The position numbers and the translations under genes were made by a program. From Saprospiraceae bacterium (GTDB taxonomy: Bacteria > Bacteroidota > Bacteroidia > Chitinophagales > Saprospiraceae), in NCBI GenBank assembly GCA_027488135.1, contig JAIYCH010000047.1, positions 1 through 62,922 of the forward strand: DNA of 62,922 nucleotides, read 5' to 3'. The notes below the pieces were generated by a model. That model was not told the origin of the DNA. It saw nothing but the letters and a program-made list of their open reading frames with translations, and did not search any database. Positions 32,238 through 42,800 of the stretch are shown here, one piece after another. Numbering within the stretch: the stretch's first letter is position 1; every line of letters starts with the position of its first letter.

Positions 32238-32280
32238 GACCCCTCCGGGGTCGATTTTTACAATTGACCCCGGAGGGGTC
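32238..32280. repeat. REP-like double palindrome
   Basis: Two 15-nt arms (GACCCCTCCGGGGTC at 32238-32252 and GACCCCGGAGGGGTC at 32266-32280) are perfect complements of each other. Each is itself a 6-bp hairpin (GACCCC/GGGGTC) with a 3-nt loop. The spacer is 13 nt and AT-rich. The region can form one long hairpin or two small ones. It is much more GC-rich than its surroundings. Confidence 0.8.
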
Positions 32281-32289
32281 ACATACCAT

Positions 32290-32330
32290 AAAAAAAGGAG
32301 GCTATCTTTTTAGACAGCCTCCTTTTTTTT
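32290..32330. terminator. Bidirectional intrinsic terminator
   Basis: 14-bp stem (AAAAAAAGGAGGCT with AGCCTCCTTTTTTT) around a 12-nt loop, with A- and T-runs forming part of the stem. It works for the BtaB transcript and the convergent receptor pseudogene. Confidence 0.9.
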
Positions 32331-32348
32331 AGTTATCCAGTAACATGT

Positions 32349-35147
32349 TTAATTTCCAAAGAAATCGAACTTGATGCCAAGATTTATCCTTGCATTATAA
32401 TATTCCTACTGGAAAGTTCTCTCCCTAATTCCCTGATAATATCTCAACGGTTGATTTGTAAGGTTGTTTGCTTCAAAATAAAGTCTCCATTTTGGAGAGA
32501 CAGCATAAGAAGCATTCACATCTAAGAACAACTGTTTGTCATAAAACACGTCGTCAAAAGAAGAACCACCAATTAAATCAATATAATCACTTGCATAATT
32601 CAATGATGCCCTGAGAACCAGTTTCTTAGTTTCGTAGGAAAGCGAAGCATTCAACATGTTTTTTGCGGTTCCTGTTAGTCTTAAATCATCCTTCTCTCTA
32701 CCTTGAATACCCGTAGTACTTGATTCCGTCAGCGTATAATTCAAATAAACACCAAATCCCTTTAAAAAACCTGGCAGAAAATCAAGTTGTCTTTGGAAGG
32801 ACAGCTCCAATCCATATACATTTGCCGTTCCACCATTCTGAGGTTGTGTTCTGGATTGTAGCTGGCCGTATTTAGCATCGGTAACGTTTAAATCGGTACG
32901 GGTATAAATGAAATTATTCAAATCCTTGTAGAAAGAACCAATTGAAATTAAACCGATTGATTTGAAATAATTTTCAAACATAAGGTCAAAATTACTTGAG
33001 GTGGTTGCTTTCAGGTCAGGATTACCTTGAATAAGTGTAAAATTGTCAGGGCTGAATGTAGCGTGAGGAACAATGTCGTAATAATTTGGCCTCGCTAAAG
33101 CATTTGTCCAGGCTAATCTTAGCACAGCATTATCTGTAAAATTATACTTTATGTGTGCACTAGGCATCACATTTAAATAAGATTTTGATACTTCAGGAGA
33201 TTGGTTTGCTTTTTTAGTTTTATCGTCGTAATTAAATCCCTGATATGCAATATCCGTATTTTCGATTCTAACGCCAGCAATTACAAATAATTTATCCGAC
33301 AATTTATAATCACCCATCAGATAGGTTGCCTGAATATTTTCTGTTGAAGAATAGTTGGCAGTGATATACTCTGCTATGGCATCCTCTTTTTTGAATTTCG
33401 TATTATCATAAAGATTTAAACCACCCAAGAAGGTATTATTGACAAAATTACCTGGAGCATATTTATCTCCATTCAAGAAAATACGATCATTTTGTTTTGA
33501 AAATGTTAAACTACCGAGATTGTTTCCACCGCTTGCCAATGTGGTAATAGGTGTATATATGTCATAAGAATTAACTCTTTCCTTTTGCTTATTTCTTAAT
33601 CTACCACCAAAATATACATTCCCCTTTTTATTTTTAAAGGGTAATTCAAAATCTACCTTACTATTGAAATCCTGTTCATTGGTATTATTATTTGACTCAT
33701 AAATTTGGTTCAAAGCAAGCGTAAGATCATCTGCTTGATTTTTAAGGGTAACTAAAGCCTTAAAGGGATCTTTGGTGTCCACCAATACCAATTTATTTGA
33801 CCTGTGCGTAATGTAACGTTCATTTGGTCTATCCTCTAAAGCGGATGCCAAGGTAGCAGACCATTTCATTTTCAAAGAACCAAATAAATGGTCTCCTGAC
33901 AACATATTATTATTTACTCTCTGATCTTCAAGTCTCGTTGCTTTATTTCTGGCATTATCGATACCACCTTTAGTTTGAATGGCAACTCTACCTGTCAATT
34001 CCAGCAGTTTATCAGAAATTTCGGTGAATTTAGCTGTGGTGACAGGCGTATTCAATCTATCTGCTCTAAATCTATATCTGTTTTCCCAGTCGTCTCTCCA
34101 ATTATACATCGTATTGAAGTAGATATTATGTCCTTTAGCCAATTCATAATCTAATGCCATTGAAATACTTCTGCGCACTCTTTGAACATCGTACTTTCTT
34201 AAATCGAAACCGCTTAGCACCACAGGATATTTTGCATTTGTCGTTTGAGCCCAAACTGCCTCATAGTTATCAGAACCAAAATTATGATTATTATAAGAAG
34301 CCGATAAAATGACGCCTAGTTTATCCTTTGCTAATCTATCACCAACAATAAGAGAACCATTTAAAATAGGTTTTTGAGATAATAAATTCAAACCAGAACC
34401 CAATGTTCCAGAAAGTCTAAGGGCATTTGGCGCTTTTCTGGTTACCAGATTAACAGCACCACCAATGGCGTCAGCGTCCATAGAAGGAAGGATGGCTTTA
34501 TTCACCTCAATAGATTGGATCATATCCGCTGGAATCAAATCGAGCTGAACATTTCTGTTATCCCCTTATGCTGAAGGAACTCTTTCCCCATTCAACATGA
34601 CTGAATTTAACTGAGGAGCCATACCGCGAATAATAATATTTCTTGCTTCGCCCTGGTCATTTTGCATAGTAATACCTGAGATACGTTTTAACGCGTCTCC
34701 AATATTTGCATCCGGGAATTTACCGATTTGGTCGGCGGCCACAATATTGGTGATATTGGCATTGTTCTTTTGTTGGTTCAATGCCTTTGCCTGACCCTTC
34801 AATCTATCTCCAAGAATTAAAACTTCTTAACCAAGAATGGCTGATTCCAATAATTTAAAATTCTGTTCCGTAATGGTACCGACAACAATATTTACCTCTG
34901 CCTCCAACGTATTGTAACCTAAATAGGATACAGAAAGGATGTATTTTCCCTCCTTCAAACCAGCAAACTGAAATTTTCCCGAATTATCAGAAATAGTCCC
35001 TGAAATGGGTTGTGTATTTAAGGATAAAGTTGCCCCCGGCATACTCAATCCATTTTCATCCAAAACTTTCCCTATCAGTTTACCTGTTTGACCTTGCAAA
35101 ACAGAAGTAACTATAAGAAAACTTAATAAAGTTAGAATTCTTAACAT
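32349..35147 (-). pseudogene. TonB-dependent receptor with three in-frame stop codons
   Basis: One continuous frame of 933 codons runs from ATG 35147 to TAA 32349, with signal peptide (SFLIVTSVLQGQ), a carboxypeptidase-regulatory domain, plug (DALKRISGITMQNDQGEARN … LNSVMLNGERVPSA) and barrel ending in NARINLGIKFDFFGN. It is cut by TAA at 34827-34829, TAA at 34563-34565 and TAG at 32406-32408. Each stop is where Glu is expected from the family (…LG*EVLILGD; ERVPSA*GDNRN; RERTFQ*EYYN), consistent with GAA or GAG changed to TAA or TAG. No frameshift is present. It is divergent from a phytase gene, so the native role was probably import of phytate or its products. Confidence 0.82.
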
Positions 35148-35266
35148 ATTTTAATTTTTATTCGTTTGAAGGGGCAATAATATATGTGTATTGTTAATTG
35201 AATAATTTATCTATATTAATTATTTATTAAGAAATATTTATTCGTTCACGGAGGAAAATATTAGCC

Positions 35267-35274
35267 TAATTTTG
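35267..35274 (+). promoter_or_regulatory. -7 box (TAATTTTG) of the phytase gene
   Basis: TAATTTTG fits TAnnTTTG and ends 16 nt before the ATG at 35291, giving a leader of about 10 nt. Confidence 0.5.
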
Positions 35275-35290
35275 CAGTAAATATATATTC

Positions 35291-36328
35291 ATGATTCGTT
35301 TATCCATATTATTTATTCTCTTCACTTGCTTTTTAAGTTGTAACGCACAAGATTCTCCCAAAGTAAAAATCCCGATAATTGTCACAGAAAAAGTTAGGTC
35401 CGATAGTGATGACCCCGCTATTTGGGTCAATAAGGCAGATCCGGCTAAAAGCTTAATCCTTGGCACCGATAAAGGAAATGACACACTCGATGGCGGACTA
35501 TATGTTTTTGACTTGAATGGAAAAATCGACTATGACAAATCTATCTTAGGTTTAAAAAGACCTAATAATGTCGACATTGCTTATGGGTTCAAATTAGGTA
35601 ACCTTATGGTCGATATTGCCGTTTGTACAGAAAGAAACGCAAACACGATTCGCGTATTTTCTTTGCCTGATATGAAAATAATAGACGGAGGTGGCATCCC
35701 TGTTTTTGAAAACGAATCTGACCGTGCTCCCATGGGCATTGCCTTATATAAGGATTTGTTAACAAATAACATCTATGCTTTTGTCGGCCGAAAAACAGGA
35801 CCAAAAACCAATTATATATTTCAATATTTATTGAAATATGATGAAAACGGCATGGTTAAAGGCGAATTAGTAAGGAAATTGGGTAAATTCAGCGGAAAAA
35901 AAGAAATTGAATCCATCGTGGTAGATAACGAATTGGGTTATGTTTATTATTCCGATGAAGGTAAGGGGGTCAGGAAATATTATGCCCATCCCGACAGCAG
36001 TAGTAATCAACTTGCCTTATTTGCTAAAAAAGAGGTGAAAGAAGACCACGAGGGCTTATCCATTTTTAAAAATCCTGACGGGACAGGTTTTTTAATTTTA
36101 TCAGATCAACAGGCTAATAAATTTAATATTTATCCACGGGAAGGTCAGAAAGATAGTCCACATAAACATGAGTTAATCAAAAAGATTCATGCAAGTTCGA
36201 TAGAGAGTGATGGTAGCGATGTCTTACATTTACCTCTAAATAACACTTTTAAAAAAGGGATTTTTGTGGCTATGAGCACAGACGGCACCTTTCAGTATTA
36301 CCGTCTGGAAGATTTTTTTAATTGGTAA
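35291..36328 (+). CDS. Beta-propeller phytase, lipoprotein
   Basis: 345 residues with a lipoprotein signal (CFLSCNAQ, C17). The body matches beta-propeller phytases: SDDPAIWVNKADPAKSLILG, TDKGNDTLDGGLYVFDLNG, RPNNVDIAYGF, ESIVVDNELGYVYYSDEGKG and EDHEGLSIF, which carry the calcium- and phosphate-binding acidic residues. The enzyme would hydrolyse inositol hexakisphosphate outside the inner membrane and release phosphate. It is divergently paired with a TonB-dependent receptor gene, a known arrangement for phytate use. It is intact although the receptor is not. Confidence 0.9.
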   Translation: MIRLSILFILFTCFLSCNAQDSPKVKIPIIVTEKVRSDSDDPAIWVNKADPAKSLILGTDKGNDTLDGGLYVFDLNGKIDYDKSILGLKRPNNVDIAYGFKLGNLMVDIAVCTERNANTIRVFSLPDMKIIDGGGIPVFENESDRAPMGIALYKDLLTNNIYAFVGRKTGPKTNYIFQYLLKYDENGMVKGELVRKLGKFSGKKEIESIVVDNELGYVYYSDEGKGVRKYYAHPDSSSNQLALFAKKEVKEDHEGLSIFKNPDGTGFLILSDQQANKFNIYPREGQKDSPHKHELIKKIHASSIESDGSDVLHLPLNNTFKKGIFVAMSTDGTFQYYRLEDFFNW

Positions 36329-36407
36329 TTTAACGTCTATTATATATTTTTTCGAAACTAAATGGCTTTTTTCGATCAATTACATCGAACAAAATATCCT
36401 GAACTAT

Positions 36408-36443
36408 TTTGCCTTTTCTTTATTTAATAAAAGGCAAATTTTA
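36408..36443 (+). terminator. Intrinsic terminator after the phytase gene
   Basis: 10-bp perfect stem (TTTGCCTTTT 36408-36417 with AAAAGGCAAA 36429-36438) followed by TTTTA and further T-rich DNA. Confidence 0.75.
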
Positions 36444-36503
36444 CTTTTTGATACTTTATAACCGAGGAATTACAAATTTTCAAATAAGTTTAATAAATAA
36501 AAA

Positions 36504-36535
36504 ATCCTGGTTTTAGATATAACTAAAACCAGGAT
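36504..36535 (-). terminator. Intrinsic terminator after the DUF4466 gene
   Basis: 13-bp perfect stem (ATCCTGGTTTTAG 36504-36516 with its complement 36523-36535), 6-nt loop; on the minus strand it is followed by T-rich sequence. It ends the SusC 2 operon. Confidence 0.85.
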
Positions 36536-36568
36536 AAGTATGATATATATAAAGACAAATAGTTTAAA

Positions 36569-37555
36569 TCATAGAGTATATCTCAGCATACTTAAAACGG
36601 CTGACCCTGTTGCATTTACTGAATTGATGTAAATATAAGCTCTATATTTTTTGTCAGCTGTTTCCACCCAAACGCCAGCTTCTGCTCTAAGTCCAATTGC
36701 ATAATTAGGCATATCTGTCATGTCAACACTAGTCAAATCAATATCATCTACATAAATACCAAATTGAAGATTAGCAAGATTTCGATCCTGAAGTCCAAAT
36801 ACTTTTCTGAGTTTCGTACTTTTTTTCAAACCCGTAGGTAGCGTTACACTAGGTAAATATGCTGCATCGGCGCTTGGAGATACTAACGCATGGGTGAAGG
36901 ATGCTGGACTAGCTCTATAAAGATAAACCAAATCTACTTTATCTGGAATAGCGGCGGCAGAAGTGGCATTATAAATTGCCATATCTTCAATTGAAATAAA
37001 AGCATTTGTGCCATTGGAAACAGTAAGATTCTTTTTGATACTCATCTTTGAGATATTATATGGCCCCATTTTGTAAGATGCAGTCTTTCCATCGCTACTG
37101 TTTACTGAAAAAGTAAAGGAAACCGTTTGACCTTTTGCTTCATCTGGTACAATATAGTAATATCTAAGTGTTACCGCGTTGGTATCAACGGTAAAGGTAA
37201 CTTTCGATGATTTGCCATTGTCAACCGCAGTAGAAGGTGATCCAACCGTAACAGGGATATCAACACCCCCTGAATTGGTATAATAGGACCTGTGCTCCAA
37301 ATAGGTGCCAGTTCCTCCAGGAATTGAGGCTTCAACCTGTGCCGATACTAACTTACCTTGTGATTTTGGTATTGCCATTGCGTATGCAAATTCAATAGGT
37401 AAACTTGCAATACTTGGTCCAATTGTCCTTTTTAAGCAATCATTTGTAAGTTGAGATATTGGTTCAGGTAAGATATATTCTTCTTCCTGGCATGCTGTCA
37501 AAGAAGTCAGCAAAACCCAAACCAAAAAGAAAAAATTAAAATTTCTATATAGCAT
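36569..37555 (-). CDS. DUF4466 family outer-membrane lipoprotein
   Basis: 328 residues with a lipobox at C22 (SLTAC). The text FAYAMAIPKSQGKLVSAQVE … GTYLEHRSYYTNSGGVD … LRYYYIVPDEAKGQTVSFTF fits DUF4466, an all-beta family found next to SusD genes. It is the last gene of the SusC 2 operon and is probably a surface glycan-binding protein, in the position of SusE/F-like partners. Ligand unknown. Confidence 0.75.
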   Translation of the reverse strand: MLYRNFNFFFLVWVLLTSLTACQEEEYILPEPISQLTNDCLKRTIGPSIASLPIEFAYAMAIPKSQGKLVSAQVEASIPGGTGTYLEHRSYYTNSGGVDIPVTVGSPSTAVDNGKSSKVTFTVDTNAVTLRYYYIVPDEAKGQTVSFTFSVNSSDGKTASYKMGPYNISKMSIKKNLTVSNGTNAFISIEDMAIYNATSAAAIPDKVDLVYLYRASPASFTHALVSPSADAAYLPSVTLPTGLKKSTKLRKVFGLQDRNLANLQFGIYVDDIDLTSVDMTDMPNYAIGLRAEAGVWVETADKKYRAYIYINSVNATGSAVLSMLRYTL

Positions 37556-37580
37556 TGCTTTTGATTTAAGTGTAGATATT

Positions 37581-37982
37581 TTACTGATACTTTATGATTA
37601 ATTTGTAAGGTTTACGGACTAACCTGTTTCCTGAAACAACCGTAAAAATCTTTGAATCAGACAAATTTGAAAGATCCATTTTACCTGTTATTTTGGGATC
37701 TAATTTACAATCCGTTGCCAATGTAAACTGTGGATAAACATTTTTGAGATCTGTTCCAAAAAGAACCAATACATCAATCGTCTGTGCAACAGTATCGATT
37801 ATTGCAGGTGCCGCTCTAACCGTCACAAAATCAGCACCCAATAACTCAAAATTACTGACAAAACACTCGCTCCTGAAGGTAATTAAAAGTCCGTCTTCAT
37901 CTACAAAACTATCTTTTTCACAAGAAAAAAAACTACTAGTCAATAACAAGACGGCTAAAATTATTTTAAAATATATAGTCAT
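37581..37982 (-). CDS. Small surface lipoprotein of the SusC 2 operon (DUF5018-like)
   Basis: 133 residues, lipobox at C21 (SSFFSC). The mature part is one small beta-sandwich with the motif NVYPQFTLATDCKLDPKITG…DLSNLSDSKIFTVVSGNR, resembling DUF5018-like Ig-type domains of PUL lipoproteins. It lies between SusD 2 and the DUF4466 gene, 25-40 nt from each. It may bind or help display glycan at the surface. Confidence 0.65.
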   Translation of the reverse strand: MTIYFKIILAVLLLTSSFFSCEKDSFVDEDGLLITFRSECFVSNFELLGADFVTVRAAPAIIDTVAQTIDVLVLFGTDLKNVYPQFTLATDCKLDPKITGKMDLSNLSDSKIFTVVSGNRLVRKPYKLIIKYQ

Positions 37983-38022
37983 GGCTTACGATTAAAATTC
38001 TTTGTTATGATAAATATTCAGG

Positions 38023-39885
38023 TTATCGCCAGGGAATATTTTGAGTTAACTTTGGATTGCGGTCTCTTTCATTGGGGGGTATTCTGAAAATGTATGCCTG
38101 CTGGTAAACCAAATCTGACGCATTCAAAAAATACCTGGTAATATCTGCTCCCCAAGTATCCTTTTTCCAAACACCAACACCACCTGGAGGGCCCCAAACT
38201 CTTTCAATGGCTCTCCATCTTCTTAAATCAAATCCACGGTGACCTTCTGCAACCAATTCAACGATTCTTTCCTGCTCAATAGCATCGAAAAAAGCAGATT
38301 TACTTGCATATTTTGAAGGAACTAAAGGAGGTAATGCACCTCTTGCTCGTACTTTATTTACACCCGCTACTGCGTCAGGAAGGGGGCCACTCACTTCATT
38401 TGAGGCTTCAGCATACATTAAAAATACATCTGCCAATCTCATGACTGGAAATGCATAATCTCCTTCACTTCTTCCTAATCCTTCATAATTTCTGACAAAT
38501 TTCCTAAATACATATCCATATAATGCACCATCTGTATTATATGAAATATATTTTATGCCCCCTATGGTAACGTTGGCAGCCCAGGTTTTATAGATATAGG
38601 GTGAAAATCCGGTTGACTTCAATGCAGTTAAGCCAATACACATTTCATAATCCCACATGAGGGTAGACTTCATCCGGTAATCTCTGTTTGCATAAGTTTT
38701 AGGATTAACCGCAGAGTTTACTGTTGTTCTGGCAGCAGAATTCGTTGTAGGATTGAGTGGAACCATTTTTGGAGCAAAATCACCCGTTGTAATCAATTGA
38801 TATCTGTCTGCCAACTCAAAATAGGGAAGTACCCACACTTGTGATCCTTCAACAGTACGACCTGAAAAATCACGCATTAACTCTTCTCCCTGTGAAGGGG
38901 TTGTAGGCGTTCCAGAATGGGTAAATACCATTATCATCTCAGGATTACCATTTGCCTTAGGCGTAAACAGTTCAAAATAATTAGGTAATATTTCTGCTCT
39001 GCCTAAAGAATCTATCTGGCCAGGATCACCATTTTTATATAAAGTCAATCCAAAATCATTTATTACAGATTTAAAATCAGCTGCAGATGCTGTAAATGCA
39101 GCTTGAGCTTCAGCCTGATCTTGCTTAAACCCTTCTAATTCAGGCCAGCCATTTTTCTTCCAGCTTCCCCAAAAAAGATTAAGTTTCCCTCTGAAAGCGA
39201 GTGCAGCAGGTTTTGATGCTCTTCCCAAAACTGCATTTTTCGCAGGAAGTTTGGCAACTGCGTAATCAAAATCTGCTAAAATAGCATCTTTTACCACTTT
39301 AATATTCGTTCGCTCGATAGAAGTCACTTCACTGTTGCTATATATAATTTTATCTATATAAGGAACATCCCCCCACATGGAAATTAGTCTAAAATAGGAC
39401 ATTCCTCTTAATAACCGTGCTTCAGCAATGATACTTTCCAAAGCTGCTAATTTTGCACCCGTTGCACTGGGCAGCATTTTATTAGTAATATTTTCAATAA
39501 CGTAATTACATCTGTTAACAGCACCATACAGATAACTAAAATATTTATCAAAACTAGAACCATAACCCGATGGGGCATAAGTAGCACCTTGATAGGCATC
39601 CCCCCTTAATATACTTCCACTGGTTGCACTGGTTCCTCTTGTTCTGGTAAAATCCCCGTGACCATCAAAATAATAATCTCTGTCAAAAACTGCTCTGGTG
39701 GCAGCATAAGCCGACATCAATGCAATAGTGGCATCCGCATCCGTTTTCCAGAAATTTTCTGAGGCAAGTTCGCCAGTAGGCTTTTGGTCAAGAAGGTCTT
39801 TCGTACAAGATGTAGGCAAAATAAGCACTACTGTAAACAAGAAAAAAGCAATGATATTTAAATGAATAGATAGTTTTTTCATCAT
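38023..39885 (-). CDS. SusD-like lipoprotein 2 (RagB/SusD)
   Basis: 620 residues. Lipobox at C27 (LPTSC). N-terminal SusD helix text (LLDQKPTGELASENFWKTDADATIALMSAYAA) and C-terminal IEQERIVELVAEGHRGFDLRRW are the family hallmarks. Start may be the second Met. It lies 9 nt downstream of SusC 2 and caps that receptor. At 620 residues it is longer than SusD 3 (574). Confidence 0.93.
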   Translation of the reverse strand: MMKKLSIHLNIIAFFLFTVVLILPTSCTKDLLDQKPTGELASENFWKTDADATIALMSAYAATRAVFDRDYYFDGHGDFTRTRGTSATSGSILRGDAYQGATYAPSGYGSSFDKYFSYLYGAVNRCNYVIENITNKMLPSATGAKLAALESIIAEARLLRGMSYFRLISMWGDVPYIDKIIYSNSEVTSIERTNIKVVKDAILADFDYAVAKLPAKNAVLGRASKPAALAFRGKLNLFWGSWKKNGWPELEGFKQDQAEAQAAFTASAADFKSVINDFGLTLYKNGDPGQIDSLGRAEILPNYFELFTPKANGNPEMIMVFTHSGTPTTPSQGEELMRDFSGRTVEGSQVWVLPYFELADRYQLITTGDFAPKMVPLNPTTNSAARTTVNSAVNPKTYANRDYRMKSTLMWDYEMCIGLTALKSTGFSPYIYKTWAANVTIGGIKYISYNTDGALYGYVFRKFVRNYEGLGRSEGDYAFPVMRLADVFLMYAEASNEVSGPLPDAVAGVNKVRARGALPPLVPSKYASKSAFFDAIEQERIVELVAEGHRGFDLRRWRAIERVWGPPGGVGVWKKDTWGADITRYFLNASDLVYQQAYIFRIPPNERDRNPKLTQNIPWR

Positions 39886-39894
39886 CTGAAGATT

Positions 39895-42800
39895 TTAGAA
39901 ACTTAGGTTTACAGCAATAGAATAAGATTTATTGATAGGATATACATTGTTATCATCACCTTGTTTCTCAGGATCCAAACCACGGAAAGAAGTTAATGTA
40001 CCAATATTTTCTGCAGAACCCACAATTCTGAAATTAGAAATGCCCATTTTTGCCAGTACTTTTGAATTTACTGTATAACCTATCTGAATATTTTTCACAC
40101 GCAGGTAGGACATATTATCAAGCCAAAAACCAGTAGATTGTCTGTTATTTCCGCTTCCTCCAAGCCTTGGCCATAGACCATTTCTATTATCCCAAGACCA
40201 CGGATTATAGAGATGTTCCCATGATGCGGCATATCGGGCATTGTTAAAGTTGGTATTATTGAATATATTCAACCAATAATCCTTTCTTCCAGCGGCACCC
40301 TGAAGAAAAACAGTAAAGTCGAATCCTTTAAAGGCAATAAATGTATTAAAAGCAAAGGTTGTGGTTGGACGTTCCTGCTGAAAATTAGGATAAGCCTTTC
40401 TATCATCAGCTGTAATTCGACCATCACCGTTAAGATCCTTAAGTAATAAATCACCCGGAGCTGCTCCCTGTGGCGTTGCATTATACACATCTGCCCAAGA
40501 CTGCGCAATGCCCAAATCTTCATAAGAATATAGGAATTGATAAGGCATGCCTATAAATATATTACCTCTCAATAATAATTGATTCCATTTTTCCAAATTT
40601 GTCTTATTAATGGCCGCATTCAGATTAAAACCATATTGTAAACTTCCAATCATGTCTTTCCAGGACACATCAAGTTCTACCCCTCTATTTCTAAGATTGC
40701 CAATATTTGTTCTCGGGGGAGGGGAATAGGCGTAAAAAAGGAAAGTGGAAAATTCAGAAGGTCTGTTCATTCCAGTCGTAAGTCGGTCATAATAATCAGC
40801 TGTAACAACCAGACGATTTCCAGAAAATGCCAAATCCATGCCTACATTAAAAACCGTTGAAGTTTCCCAGGTCAATAACCTGTTTATCATCTTACTATTT
40901 GCGAAACCACGCTGAACAGAAGTACCTGTAACATAGTTTAGATTATTAAGTGTTTCCTGCTGTTCAAATCTTCCTACACCGCTATTATTGCCCAAACTTC
41001 CGTAAGAAACCCTAATCTTACCATTAGATAGGAACTTATTTGTGAATTTCTGAATAAATTTTTCTTCTGTGAATTTCCAACCCAATGCCATAGATGGAAA
41101 AAACCCAAACCGACTGGAATCAAGAAATTTTGATGAACCATCTACCCTGAAATTTACTTCAAAAAGATATTTATTGAAGGCAGAATAATTAACTTTTCCA
41201 ATATAAGATTGTAATCCTTCGGTGCTGGAAGTTCCACTGGTTGACTGTATATCCGTCAATGCTGCATTTATCTCTGTCAAAGATGGGTGAAGCCTGTCAT
41301 TTCTGCCACTTCCCTGAGAACGCGCATACCAATACTCCTCATTATATACAAATAAAGCAGAAAAATCATTATTCTTCCCAATTTTTGTATTGTAATTAAG
41401 ACTTCCATTTAATAAGGTTTTAAAACCAGTACTGGTAGAGTTTGAAATACCTGCATTTGCACCTACATAATTTCTACTTCCAAAAGTTTCTGTCTGAAAA
41501 TTATATGCCTGTGCTGGGATAGGGGCACTCCAGGAAAATTGATTATAGTAATTTAAAGCATAATCAACCCTTGCTTTTAGTCCTTTAATAGGTGACCAGT
41601 CATAATATGCCTGAATATTAGCTTCTTGTCTGTTATTTTGTGAAGGGCTAAGCGTATAAGGTGCATAAGGATTATAAGCCTGTGGGTCCTCCCCATAAGC
41701 CATTACTCCTCCATAGTAGCCTGTTGTAGGATCATAAGGAACCAAACCTGCAATGGCATATTGAAGATCATTTCCTGCCGTATTTCCTGGATCAGGATCT
41801 GTAAAACCCTCTGATAAAGCATATCGCCATTTAGACCAGTTTCCGTTGAAACGGAAGCCAGTATTCATATTATTTTTAATTTTTCCATCAAAATTGAACC
41901 TAGCATTATATTGGGCATAATCATTATTAATCTGTAATCCTCTTTCATCTTTTCCACCCAGAGAAACAAAAAAATTCGTCCCTTCATTTCCACCAGAAGC
42001 AGAAAGATTGTAATTACTGTATAAACCCTGTCTTAATATTACATCCCAAATATCAGTATCCGGAAATCTTAATGGATCAATCATACTCTTGGCCATCCAC
42101 TCATCCACAGTACCTAATTTAAATAGTTGGTTACCCTGAAGCGTGTTTACTGCTGTCCTCTGTTGCTGCACATGTAAAGCCCTTGCATAATCCTCCATAA
42201 AATCTATCCCTTTAGTAGGAACAATAATGGAATTATTGCTTGTGAAATTTAAGGTCGTTTTTTTAGCTCCCTTTCCACTTCTGGTGGTTATTAAAATAAC
42301 CCCATTTGCAGCTCTGGAACCATAAACAGAAGCAGACGTTGCATCTTTTAATACTGATATGGTCTCTATATCATTAATGTTCAATCTATTAATATCAACA
42401 TCAGGCATCCCATCCACCACAATCAAAGGACTGGCATTATTTACAGTTCCTAGTCCTCTGATAAGTAAGCTGGCTTCATTATTACCAGCCATACCAGAGG
42501 ATTGTACGGCCTGTAACCCTGGTACAAGTCCAGAAAGGGCAGAAGAAACATTGGGTAAAGCGCGACTTACTATCTTCTCATCAACATTCAATTGAGAAAC
42601 AGCTCCCACCAAATTAACTTTTTTCTGAGTTCCATAACCAACTACCACAACCTCCGAAAGATTCTGTACGTCAGCTTCAAGTACTAAATTAATGGAAGTC
42701 TGAGTTCCAATTAGAACTTCCTGCGTAATAAATCCAACATAACTGAAAACCAGAACATTACTATTACTTATTCCTGAAATTGAATAAGTTCCATTTTCGT

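Noticed and set aside
32349-35147. Stop-codon recoding as the reason for the receptor's in-frame stops
   Set aside because: Both TAA and TAG occur, other genes here end normally at TAA and TAG, and no recoding signal is visible. Loss of function or error is simpler.
40269-40523. Open frames antisense or offset within the SusC, SusD and sulfatase genes
   Set aside because: They are shadows of long genes with clear families and lack signals or family matches of their own.
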